The notes under the pieces are model-generated. The model searched no databases and had not been told where the DNA came from. It saw only the letters and a list, made by a program, of their open reading frames with translations. A program made the position numbers and the translations under genes. A stretch of 64,000 bases of DNA, taken from NCBI RefSeq assembly GCF_900142575.1, contig NZ_FRBI01000019.1:1-64000 (forward strand), in the 5' to 3' direction. This DNA comes from Actinacidiphila paucisporea. GTDB taxonomy: Bacteria > Actinomycetota > Actinomycetes > Streptomycetales > Streptomycetaceae. Each line of letters opens with the position of its first letter. Position 1 is the first letter of the stretch. Positions 1-7,271 of the stretch are shown in pieces.

Positions 1-576
1 GGCCTTCATCTTGTTCGTCCAGTCGGTCTTGATGTCCGACTGCATCGTCGTCCAGTCCGAGACGTCGTACATGATGTAGAACTTCCGCCCGTGCGACTCC
101 GCGGCGCTGCGCACCTTGGCCGCCATCGCGTCCCGGGTCGGGCCCTCGCCCCCGGTGGGGTTGAAACGCTGCAGCGCGGCGGTGTCGATGCCGTTCTGCT
201 GCATCCACAGGAAGTGCGTGTCCACCGTCTGCTGGTCGTAGGACGAGAACAGCTTCGCCGGCTGCCCGTTGCCCAGCGCCGCGTACCCCGTCTGATACGT
301 CTTCGCGTAGTCCCGCACATCCGGCCACGCCACGATGGTGGTGTTCGACGGCGACGGCGCCTGCCCGGCGTTCGCACTCCAATGCCACCACGCATTGATG
401 GGCGCACCATCACCAATGCACGCAAACCACCCCTGGTATCCGACGGTGACCTTGCCGACCACGTCACCCGGCCCGCTGGCGGCGGAAGCGGTACGGGCGA
501 TGCCCAGTGTGCCCAGGGCCGCGGCGGCGGCCCCGCCCGCTGCGGTGCCGATGAACGTACGACGCGAAACTGACAT
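1..576 (-). CDS. Tat-exported glycoside hydrolase, GH71/99-like (partial, C-terminus off window)
   Basis: Reading leftwards from ATG at 576, 192 codons stay open to the window edge, so only the N-terminus is present. Residues 4-8 are SRRTF, a twin-arginine motif, followed by an Ala-rich hydrophobic stretch and a likely AxA cleavage site near residue 32, so the enzyme is probably secreted. The mature part (VGYQGWF near residue 45, then NAWWHW, SSYDQQTVDTHFLWM, ALQRFNP, FYIMYD) matches the start of the GH71/GH99-like domain found in Streptomyces proteins often labelled xylosidase or endomannosidase-like; this is family recall. GGAG lies about 7 nt before the start. Catalytic residues lie beyond the visible part, so substrate cannot be judged. 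Confidence 0.8.
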   Translation of the reverse strand, partial: MSVSRRTFIGTAAGGAAAAALGTLGIARTASAASGPGDVVGKVTVGYQGWFACIGDGAPINAWWHWSANAGQAPSPSNTTIVAWPDVRDYAKTYQTGYAALGNGQPAKLFSSYDQQTVDTHFLWMQQNGIDTAALQRFNPTGGEGPTRDAMAAKVRSAAESHGRKFYIMYDVSDWTTMQSDIKTDWTNKMKA

Positions 577-991
577 GGCTGTCTCCGAACGGCGGCGCAC
601 GGCGCGGTCGGCCGGGCGCGACGGTGGACTGAGCGCACGGAAGCCTGCTGCTTCAAGCTTCAACTTCAACAGGTGAACTCAGTGCCCCGCGGGCGGCCGT
701 GACGGCACATGGCGCCACGGCCGCGGTGGAGTCCGCTCGATTTCGGGCTGACTTGCGGTGGGGGGAGGTGCGCGCAGTCCCATGACACGCACCACGCTGA
801 GCACTTCCGAAGCGCGGTTTCAGGTACGCAGGGATTCAACTGCTGAAGCAAACATCCCGTCAAGGGTCCAGACCAGATCGTTGAATTGTCCGCAAAGTGC
901 AGCATTCACGGGACATCCAAGGTCATTGCGCAGGGTGCAACAACGGTAAGAGATCGGATGAGTCCATTCACGACTTGTCGGACCGGGCGGG
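577..991. other. 415-bp stretch without a recognised gene
   Basis: No reading frame here has convincing family similarity. The left part should carry the promoter of the leftward hydrolase gene. The right part (about 800-960) is noticeably less GC-rich than its surroundings. The only structure seen is the CTTCAA repeat listed separately. Confidence 0.6.
651..669. repeat. Three CTTCAA direct repeats upstream of the hydrolase gene
   Basis: CTTCAA occurs at 651-656, 658-663 and 664-669, read as TTGAAG on the strand of the hydrolase gene and about 75-90 bp before its start codon. Close direct repeats at this distance could be activator binding sites or a promoter element. No known regulator is assigned. 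Confidence 0.35.
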
Positions 992-1879
992 TCAGGCAGC
1001 GTTCAACAGAGCCATGTCCTCCTCGGTCAGCCGCAGCGCGCCCGCGGCGATGTTCTCGGCGAGGTGGCCGGGGTCGCCGGTACCCGGAATGGCCAGCACG
1101 TGCGGACCCTGCCCGAGCGTCCAGGCCAGCCTGACCTGCGCCTCGGACACCCCGTGCGCGCGGGCGACCGCCGCGATCTGCTCGCTGCTGTCACCGGTCG
1201 CGCCGACCTCCCGGCCCTTGCCCGCGATGGAGTAGAACGGCACGAAGGCGATGCCCAGTTCACCGCACTCCCGCAGCAGGTCCGCGCTGCGCTGCCGGTC
1301 GTCGAGGCCGAACAGGTTCTGCACGCACACCACCGGCGCCACCGCCCGCGCGTCGGCGAGCTGAGCGCTGGTGACGTTGGAGACGCCCAGATGGCGTATC
1401 AGCCCCGCCGCCTGCAGCTCCGCCAGCGCGCCGAAGTGCTCGGCGAGCGCCACCGACGGCAGGACCCGCAGGTTGACCAGGTCCAGATGGTCGCGGCCGA
1501 GTTGCCGCAGGTTCTCCTCGACCTGGCCGCGCAACTGGTCGGGCCTGGCCAGCGGCAGCCACTGGCCCGACGGGTCGCGGCCGGGGCCGACCTTGGTGGC
1601 GATCACCAGGTCGTCGGGATACGGCGCCAGCGCCCGGCCGATCAGCTCGTTCGCCGAGCGCAGCGAGGAGAAGTAGAAGGCGGCGGTGTCGATGTGGTTG
1701 ACGCCCAGGTCGACCGCCTGCCGCAGCACCCCGAGCACCCGCTCGCGGTCACTGGGCACGCCGAGGTCGAAGGCGGCGCTTCCTGTCAGGCGCATGGCGC
1801 CGAAGCCGATACGGTGCACCGTCAGATCGCCGAGCTGCCAGCTGCCGGCAGCCGCGGCGTTGATGGTCCGTGAGGCCAT
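992..1879 (-). CDS. Aldo/keto reductase
   Basis: A 295-residue NAD(P)H-dependent oxidoreductase of the AKR superfamily (TIM barrel). The N-terminal part has IGFGAMRLTG and the Asp-containing catalytic segment VNHIDTAAFYFSS, where D and the following Y fit the AKR Asp-Tyr pair; ATKVGP carries the usual Lys. The C-terminal part has the AIPGTGDPGHLAENI cofactor-binding motif. The ATG at 1879 is preferred over an upstream in-frame ATG because AGAGGAA lies 9 nt upstream and homology starts just after it. It is transcribed away from the divergent phosphatase gene, with about 200 bp between them. Substrate is unknown; members of this subgroup reduce small aldehydes or ketones. Confidence 0.85.
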   Translation of the reverse strand: MASRTINAAAAGSWQLGDLTVHRIGFGAMRLTGSAAFDLGVPSDRERVLGVLRQAVDLGVNHIDTAAFYFSSLRSANELIGRALAPYPDDLVIATKVGPGRDPSGQWLPLARPDQLRGQVEENLRQLGRDHLDLVNLRVLPSVALAEHFGALAELQAAGLIRHLGVSNVTSAQLADARAVAPVVCVQNLFGLDDRQRSADLLRECGELGIAFVPFYSIAGKGREVGATGDSSEQIAAVARAHGVSEAQVRLAWTLGQGPHVLAIPGTGDPGHLAENIAAGALRLTEEDMALLNAA

Positions 1880-2084
1880 GGATGATCGGTTCCTCTCGTT
1901 GCGGAGACCGGAGTATCGCCCACCGGGCGCCACGCCGGGAATGCCCGACCGGGCGGGCGATTGTCACAGCGCAGGCGGGAACGATCCGCGGGCGCCGGGA
2001 GTTGGATCATCACCGGACAGCGCGGCAGCGTCCCGCGTCGGCGGCAGCGCCGAATTTCCGGTTCGCCCCGATACGCTCGGCGAT

Positions 2085-3218
2085 GTGACGACGACCGAGC
2101 AGCTCAGGCGCCGCCGCCCGGCCCCCGGCCGGACGGGCCGCGCCGGGGTGGCGCCGATCCTGCTGACGGCGGTGATCGGCGTGGCGGCCATCGCCACGCC
2201 CAGGGACGTCGCCATCAGCCGGCTGCTGCCCGCCGCACCCGCGCTCGCCGCGTCGATGTGGTCGGTCGGCGCGACCGTGGGCCTCGGGGTGCTGGCCCTC
2301 GTCGTGGTCGTCGCCGTCGAACTCATCTACCACGGGTCGGCCGCCTACTTCACCGGCGCCGCCATCGCCGCCGTCACCGCGGCGGCCGGCTACGCCAGCC
2401 ACATCCGGCTGCAGCGCGAACGCGCCCTGCTCCAGGTCCGCTCGGTCGCCGACGCCGCCCAGTCGGTGGTCCTGCGACCGGTCCCGCGGCGGATCGGCGG
2501 GATGGCCATCGAGACGCTGTACGTGGCCGCCGCCGCCCAGGCCAGGATCGGCGGCGACCTCTACGAGGCGGTCGACACCCCGTACGGCGTCCGGCTGCTG
2601 ATCGGCGACGTCCGCGGCAAGGGCCTGTCCGCGGTCGGAGTGGCCGGCGCGGTCGTCAACTGCTTCCGCGAGGCCGCCTACGACGAGCCCGACCTCGCCG
2701 CGCTCGCCCGCCGGCTGGACACCAGCCTGGTCCGCTACGGCGACTCCTTCCCGACCGAGGAGTCCGCCGAGCGGTTCGCCACCGCCCTGCTCGCCCAGAT
2801 CCCGCACGGCGGCGGCGAGGCGGGAGTGGTCAACTGCGGCCACCCGGCGCCGATACTGATGCGGGGCGCGCACGTCCGCGCGCTGGAGCCGACCGCGGCC
2901 TCGCCGCCGCTGAACATGGCGGGACTGCTCGGCGGCGGCTACACCGTCGACACGGTGCCGCTGGCCCCCGGCGACCAACTGCTGCTCTACACCGACGGTG
3001 TCACCGAGACCCGCAACCGCACCGGCGCCTTCTTCCCGCTGCAGACCTGGCTGCGCCGGCAGGAAGCGGTCCCGCCGCGCCGGCTGCTCGACCTGCTGCA
3101 CGACCAGTTGCTGCGCTACAGCGGCGGCGGCCTCGACGACGACATCGCGGCACTGGTGATCCGGGTGGAGGCCCCCGACGCCGACCCGGACAGGCCCTAC
3201 GGCTGCTCGGCGTCGTAG
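2085..3218 (+). CDS. Membrane-anchored SpoIIE/PP2C-type serine phosphatase
   Basis: A 377-residue protein with three predicted membrane segments (about residues 22-36, 58-82 and 88-104) followed by a cytoplasmic SpoIIE-type PP2C domain. The metal-binding acidic residues are all present: GGD with D158, GDVRGKG with D175, YTDGVTE, and the terminal DDDIA motif. The expected role is dephosphorylation of a Ser/Thr-phosphorylated anti-anti-sigma-type protein. GTG at 2085 is chosen because the frame becomes protein-like there and the longer frame runs through the divergent reductase gene. No clear ribosome-binding site is visible, and TACGCT lies about 8 bp before the start, so a leaderless transcript is possible. 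The 3' end overlaps the convergent HxlR gene by 22 bp. Confidence 0.85.
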   Translation: MTTTEQLRRRRPAPGRTGRAGVAPILLTAVIGVAAIATPRDVAISRLLPAAPALAASMWSVGATVGLGVLALVVVVAVELIYHGSAAYFTGAAIAAVTAAAGYASHIRLQRERALLQVRSVADAAQSVVLRPVPRRIGGMAIETLYVAAAAQARIGGDLYEAVDTPYGVRLLIGDVRGKGLSAVGVAGAVVNCFREAAYDEPDLAALARRLDTSLVRYGDSFPTEESAERFATALLAQIPHGGGEAGVVNCGHPAPILMRGAHVRALEPTAASPPLNMAGLLGGGYTVDTVPLAPGDQLLLYTDGVTETRNRTGAFFPLQTWLRRQEAVPPRRLLDLLHDQLLRYSGGGLDDDIAALVIRVEAPDADPDRPYGCSAS

Positions 3219-3601
3219 CGCGCCCTGGCCGCCGCGATGTAGTCCAGGTGCCCCTCGGCCCACCGCACCAGCGCGCTGACCTCCGACCCCAGGCCGTGCC
3301 CCACCTCGGTCAGCTCGTAGTCGACGCGCGGCGGGGTCGTCGGCGTGACCGTGCGGGTGACCAGCCCGTCCCGCACCAGGTTGCGCAGCGTCAGGGTCAG
3401 CATCCGCTGCGAGATCCCGTCGATGCCGCGTCGCAGCTCCGAATAGCGCCGCGGCCCCGCGGCCAGCAGTGCCATCACCAGCAGGCTCCACTTGTCCGCG
3501 ACCCGGTCCAGGACCTCGCGCACCCGGCAGTCCTGGCCGTGCGGATCGTGGTCGCGCACACCGGTGTGCGTTGCGCTGCGAAAAGTGCCGTCTTCTGCCA
3601 T
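3197..3601 (-). CDS. HxlR-family winged-helix regulator
   Basis: A 134-residue protein with the HxlR signature: a Cys (C25, GQDCRVREVLD), KWSLLVMALL, RRYSELRRGIDGISQRMLTLTLRNLVRDGLV (recognition helix and wing) and the acidic YELTEVG segment. HxlR proteins such as HypR sense electrophiles or disulfide stress, often through the N-terminal Cys; a role here is inference. ATG at 3601 gives the usual family length. It is divergent from a DoxX-family gene across a 143-bp gap holding three 18-bp spaced GTAACC repeats. Regulator plus small DoxX membrane protein is a common pairing, so it probably controls that gene and itself. Confidence 0.88.
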   Translation of the reverse strand: MAEDGTFRSATHTGVRDHDPHGQDCRVREVLDRVADKWSLLVMALLAAGPRRYSELRRGIDGISQRMLTLTLRNLVRDGLVTRTVTPTTPPRVDYELTEVGHGLGSEVSALVRWAEGHLDYIAAARARYDAEQP

Positions 3602-3639
3602 GGGTGCAGCTTCGCGCAGAATGCGGCTGCGAACAAGAA

Positions 3640-3693
3640 GTAACCAGCACACAAGGCGTAACCAGCGCGGGAGGCGTAACCCTCCGCGGCGCC
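3640..3693. promoter_or_regulatory. Three GTAACC repeats at exact 18-bp period (candidate HxlR operator)
   Basis: GTAACC begins at 3640, 3658 and 3676. Units 1 and 2 share GTAACCAGC and end in AGGC; unit 3 is more diverged. The array lies in the hxlR-doxX divergent gap, about 40-100 bp from each start, so it is well placed to bind a regulator of both promoters. Confidence 0.5.
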
Positions 3694-3744
3694 CCCTGCC
3701 GCCTCCGGCGCCCCCGCCTGTGCTCCCGCACCGCAAGGAGATCC

Positions 3745-4095
3745 ATGTTCATCAGCTATGTCGTCGTCGGCGTCCTGCTCGCAGTGGTCCTGATCGCCTC
3801 GGGGCGGGCGAAACTCATCCACGACGAGAAGGTCGTCGGCGGTGTCGTCGGGCTCGGCGTCCCCGAGGCCTGGATACCGCGACTGGCCCTGCTGGAGGTC
3901 GCCGCCGGCCTCGGACTCGCCGCGGGTGTCGCCTACCGCCCGCTGGGCGTCGCCGCCGCGGCCGGCGTCGTCGCGTACTTCACCGGCGCCCTGGCCACCC
4001 ACCTGCGCGCCGGGGACGTCAAGGGCACCCCCGTGCCGGGCGCGCTGCTCGCCGGCGGGGCACTGGCCCTGGTCCTCGCCCTCGCCTCGCTCTGA
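3745..4095 (+). CDS. DoxX-family small membrane protein
   Basis: A 116-residue protein with four hydrophobic segments (near residues 3-19, 45-62, 66-84 and 97-116) and the DoxX-like pattern SGRAKL, LEVAAGLGLAAG and GALATHLRAGD. DoxX-like proteins are often linked to thiol or oxidative stress defence or to quinone chemistry, but the reaction is not established for this subgroup. AAGGAG lies 4 nt before the ATG. Its divergent partner is an HxlR regulator, which suggests inducible expression. Confidence 0.85.
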   Translation: MFISYVVVGVLLAVVLIASGRAKLIHDEKVVGGVVGLGVPEAWIPRLALLEVAAGLGLAAGVAYRPLGVAAAAGVVAYFTGALATHLRAGDVKGTPVPGALLAGGALALVLALASL

Positions 4096-4109
4096 GACCC
4101 GCACCCGAG

Positions 4110-4147
4110 CGCGCGCACCGGCCGGTGCGGAACCGGCCGTGCGCGCG
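4110..4147 (+). terminator. GC-rich hairpin after the DoxX gene
   Basis: Arms 4110-4125 and 4133-4147 pair over 15 bp with one bulged C and a 7-nt loop. It starts 15 nt after the DoxX stop. No T-run follows, which is usual for Streptomyces terminators. Confidence 0.65.
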
Positions 4148-4202
4148 GTCGGGGCGATCGCGAGGGATGCTGGAAGGAAGCCGATACCGGGAGGCGCAGG
4201 CC

Positions 4203-5036
4203 ATGCCGAACATGGGAGTCGCCATAGTGCGGCAGTACGAGCGCGGGGTGGTGTTCCGGCTCGGGCGGCTGCGCGGGATACGCAAGCCGGGCTTCCACTT
4301 CATGATCCCGTTCTCCGACCGGATGTGGAAGGTGAGCCTGCGCACGGTCACCATGCCCGTCCCCTCGCAGCAGGTGATCACCCAGGACAACGTGTCGATC
4401 GGCGTGGCCGCGGTGGCGTACTTCCGCCGGGTGGACGCGATCAAGGCCATCGTGGAGATCGAGAACGTCGCCCAGGCGGTCGGCCAGATCGCCCAGACCA
4501 CGGTCCGCAACATCGTCGGCCGCTCGCTGCTCGACCAGGTGCTCACCGACACCCAGACGCTCAATCTCGCGATCCGCGAGATCCTGGACAGCATCACCCA
4601 GCAGTGGGGCGTGCAGGTCTTCCTGGTCGAGCTCAAGGACATCGAGCTGCCCACCAGCATGCAGCGGGCGATGGCCCGCCAGGCGGAAGCCGAGCGGGAG
4701 AAGCGCGCGAAGATCATCGCGGCGGAGGGCGAGGCCCTGAGCGCCGGGCGCCTCGCCGAGGCCGCCGACGTCATCGCCGACCACCCGATCGCCCTCCAGC
4801 TGCGCAATCTGCAGATCCTGGCGGAGATCGCCGCCGAGAAGAACAGCACCATCGTCTTCCCGGCCCAGCTGCTCGAGAGCGCCAGAGCGGTCACCCGATT
4901 CGTCGCCGACCAGCAGCACCCCGCGGCCGCCGACCGCGAAACCCCCCTGCCGCCGCTCGAACCGCCGACCGGCCCCCGCGCGGTCGACAGCGCCCCCGAG
5001 CCGGACTCCCCACCGGAAATCGATACGGGGGAGTGA
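4203..5036 (+). CDS. SPFH/band-7 slipin-like protein
   Basis: A 277-residue stomatin-family protein. It starts with the slipin-type core (ERGVVFRLGRLRGIRKPGFHFMIPF), then the SPFH beta-rich domain (DNVSIGVAAVAYFRRVDAIKA), the QTTVRNIVG helix, and the C-terminal coiled-coil segment rich in Ala and Glu (ARQAEAEREKRAKIIAAEGE). There is no long N-terminal membrane helix from this start, unlike many slipins. SPFH proteins form membrane-associated oligomers that organise membrane domains and proteases; no NfeD-like partner is next to it. GGGAGG precedes ATG 4203 by 8 nt. An ATG at 4167 would add 12 residues and is less likely. Confidence 0.85.
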   Translation: MPNMGVAIVRQYERGVVFRLGRLRGIRKPGFHFMIPFSDRMWKVSLRTVTMPVPSQQVITQDNVSIGVAAVAYFRRVDAIKAIVEIENVAQAVGQIAQTTVRNIVGRSLLDQVLTDTQTLNLAIREILDSITQQWGVQVFLVELKDIELPTSMQRAMARQAEAEREKRAKIIAAEGEALSAGRLAEAADVIADHPIALQLRNLQILAEIAAEKNSTIVFPAQLLESARAVTRFVADQQHPAAADRETPLPPLEPPTGPRAVDSAPEPDSPPEIDTGE

Positions 5037-5060
5037 CGGGCCCGCGGTAGGTTCGCGGCC

Positions 5061-5816
5061 ATGACGGACGAGCTGTTCGGTGACCCGCGACTGGCCGCGA
5101 TCTACGACGCACTCGACGCCGACCGCGGCGACCTGGACCTCTACCTGGCCCTGGCGGCGGAAGTCGGCGCCGAGCAGGTGCTGGACATCGGCTGCGGCAC
5201 CGGCGTCCTTGCCCTGCTGCTCGCCGACCGCGGGATCGACGTCGTCGGCGTGGACCCCGCCCGCGCGTCGATCGACGTGGCCCGGGCCAAGCCGGGCGCC
5301 GACCGCGTGCGCTGGATCCACGGCGACGCCGGCGCGCTGCCGCCGCTGCGGGCCGACCTGGCCACCATGACCGGCAACGCCGCGCAAGCCGTCGTCGCCC
5401 CCGACGCCTGGCAGCGGACCCTCGGCGGCGCCCACCGGGCGCTGCGACCCGGCGGCCACCTGGTGTTCGAGACCCGTGATCCGGCAAGGGGGGCCTGGGA
5501 GACCTGGAACCGCGCCGCCTCCTACCGGACCACGCGCATCCCCGGCGCCGGCGAGGTCCGCATCTGGCACGACCTGATCGAGGTCGACCTGCCCCTGGTG
5601 ACCTTCCGCACGACGTACGTCTTCGGCGACGGGCAGACGCTGACCTCCGAGTCGACCCTGCGCTTCCGCGAACGGGCGGAGGTCGAGGCGGACCTCGCGG
5701 CGCAGGGCTTCGCCGTACGGGACGTGCGCGACGCGCCGGACCGGCCGGGGAAGGAGTTCGTCTTCGTGGCACAGCGTCAGGAGACGCCCGGCGCCGCCCG
5801 GGACAGCCTGCGGTGA
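5061..5816 (+). CDS. Class I SAM-dependent methyltransferase
   Basis: A 251-residue Rossmann-fold methyltransferase. Motif I is VLDIGCGTGVLALLLADRG (residues about 40-58), then the acidic VDP end of strand 2, GDAGALP (SAM adenine pocket), and RPGGHLVFETRDPARGAW after strand 5. The N-terminal DPRLAAIYDALD is typical of a widespread actinobacterial subgroup of unknown substrate. It lies 24 bp after the slipin gene and may be co-transcribed with it. A strong hairpin separates it from the convergent pntB gene. Confidence 0.85.
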   Translation: MTDELFGDPRLAAIYDALDADRGDLDLYLALAAEVGAEQVLDIGCGTGVLALLLADRGIDVVGVDPARASIDVARAKPGADRVRWIHGDAGALPPLRADLATMTGNAAQAVVAPDAWQRTLGGAHRALRPGGHLVFETRDPARGAWETWNRAASYRTTRIPGAGEVRIWHDLIEVDLPLVTFRTTYVFGDGQTLTSESTLRFRERAEVEADLAAQGFAVRDVRDAPDRPGKEFVFVAQRQETPGAARDSLR

Positions 5817-5819
5817 CGA

Positions 5820-5847
5820 CGGGGCGGCGGCGGAGGCCGCCGCCCCG
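5820..5847. terminator. Perfect 12-bp hairpin between convergent genes
   Basis: Arms 5820-5831 and 5836-5847 are perfect reverse complements around the loop GGAG. The hairpin sits 3 nt after the methyltransferase stop and 12 nt from the pntB stop, so it probably terminates both transcripts. Confidence 0.75.
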
Positions 5848-5859
5848 CCGTGCACCGGC

Positions 5860-7266
5860 TCACAGGGCCCGCAGGATGTCCTCCACCCGGTCCTTGGCGT
5901 CACCGAACAGCATCTGGCTGTTCTCCCGGAAGAACAGCGGGTTCTGCACCCCGGCGTAACCGGGGTTCATCGACCGCTTGAAGACGATGACGCTCTCGGC
6001 CTCCCACACCCGCAGCACCGGCATGCCCGCGATCGGGCTGCCGGGGTCGTCGATCGCGGCCGGGTTGACCGTGTCGTTCGCCCCGATGACCAGCACCACC
6101 GTGGTCGCGGCGAGGTCGTCGTTGATCTCGTCCATCTCCAGGACGATGTCGTACGGCACCTTCGCCTCGGCCAGCAGCACGTTCATGTGGCCGGGCAGCC
6201 GTCCCGCGACCGGGTGGATGCCGAACCGCACCTCCACCCCGCGCTCGCGCAGCTTGCGGGTCAGGTCCGCCACCGGATACTGCGCCTGCGCCACCGCCAT
6301 GCCGTAGCCGGGGGTGATGACGACCGAGGTGGCGTCCCGCAGCAGCTTCGCGGTGTCCTCGGCGTTGATCTCCCGGTGGTCGCCGTACTCCGTCGTGTCG
6401 GCCGGGCCGGTCTCGACGCCGAAGCCGCCGGCGATCACCGAGAGGAACGACCGGTTCATCGCGGTGCACATGATGTACGACAGGTACGCACCCGAGGAGC
6501 CGACCAGCGCGCCGGTCACGATCAGCAGGTTGTTGTCGAGCAGGAAGCCCGACGCGGCCGCCGCCCATCCCGAGTAGCTGTTCAGCATCGAGACGACCAC
6601 TGGCATGTCGCCGCCGCCGATCGACGCCACCAGATGCAGGCCGAGCGCGAGCGCCACCGCGGTCACCGCGATCAGCAGCCACAGGTGCGGCGACACGACG
6701 AAGGCCACGGTCAGCCCCACGAAGGCGGCCAGACCGCCGAGGTTGATGGCGTTGCGGGCCGGGAGCATCAGCGGGCTCGACTTGATCCGCGCCGACAGTT
6801 TGAGGAAGGCGATGATCGAACCGGTGAAGGTCACCGCTCCGATGAAGACACCGATGAAGACCTCGGCATGGTGGATGCGCAGCAGGTCGGAGGCGATCTC
6901 GTGCTGCGCGGCGCCCTTGGCCTCGACGTCGAGGTAGCCGTCCCAGCCGACCAGGACCGCGGCCAGGCCGACGAAGCTGTGGAGTATCGCGATGAGTTCC
7001 GGCATGCCGGTCATCTCCACCCGGCGGGCCCGCCACAGCCCGATGCCGGCGCCGAGCACCATGGCCAGCGCCAGCAGCCCGATGCCGGTCGCCGCGATGC
7101 TGCGGGAGGCCAGGCCGACGGTCGCGACCAGCGCGATGGCCATACCGCCGATGCCGTACGCCACCCCGGAGCGTGACGTCTCGTGCCGGGACAGCCCGGC
7201 GAGGCTGAGGATGAACAGCAGGGCGGCGACAACGTAGGCCGCCTGTGCGGCAGTCGATGCAGTCAT
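5860..7266 (-). CDS. pntB: Proton-translocating NAD(P) transhydrogenase, beta subunit
   Basis: A 468-residue membrane subunit that, with PntA, couples hydride transfer from NADH to NADP+ to proton re-entry and so supplies NADPH. The N-terminal half is a run of hydrophobic helices containing HSFVGLAAVLVGWDGY. The C-terminal domain III carries the NADP-binding motifs VVITPGYGMAVAQAQYPVADL, GIHPVAGRLPGHMNVLLAEA and FKRSMNPGYAGVQNPLFF, close to textbook PntB. It starts 5 nt after the pntA stop, so the two form one operon. Length is normal. Confidence 0.95.
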   Translation of the reverse strand: MTASTAAQAAYVVAALLFILSLAGLSRHETSRSGVAYGIGGMAIALVATVGLASRSIAATGIGLLALAMVLGAGIGLWRARRVEMTGMPELIAILHSFVGLAAVLVGWDGYLDVEAKGAAQHEIASDLLRIHHAEVFIGVFIGAVTFTGSIIAFLKLSARIKSSPLMLPARNAINLGGLAAFVGLTVAFVVSPHLWLLIAVTAVALALGLHLVASIGGGDMPVVVSMLNSYSGWAAAASGFLLDNNLLIVTGALVGSSGAYLSYIMCTAMNRSFLSVIAGGFGVETGPADTTEYGDHREINAEDTAKLLRDATSVVITPGYGMAVAQAQYPVADLTRKLRERGVEVRFGIHPVAGRLPGHMNVLLAEAKVPYDIVLEMDEINDDLAATTVVLVIGANDTVNPAAIDDPGSPIAGMPVLRVWEAESVIVFKRSMNPGYAGVQNPLFFRENSQMLFGDAKDRVEDILRAL

Positions 7267-7271
7267 GGCCG

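Noticed and set aside
2010..3752. A 580-codon open frame on the minus strand across the phosphatase and HxlR genes
   Set aside because: Its translation is low-complexity Arg/Gly/Ala and it overlaps genes with clear domains on the correct frames.
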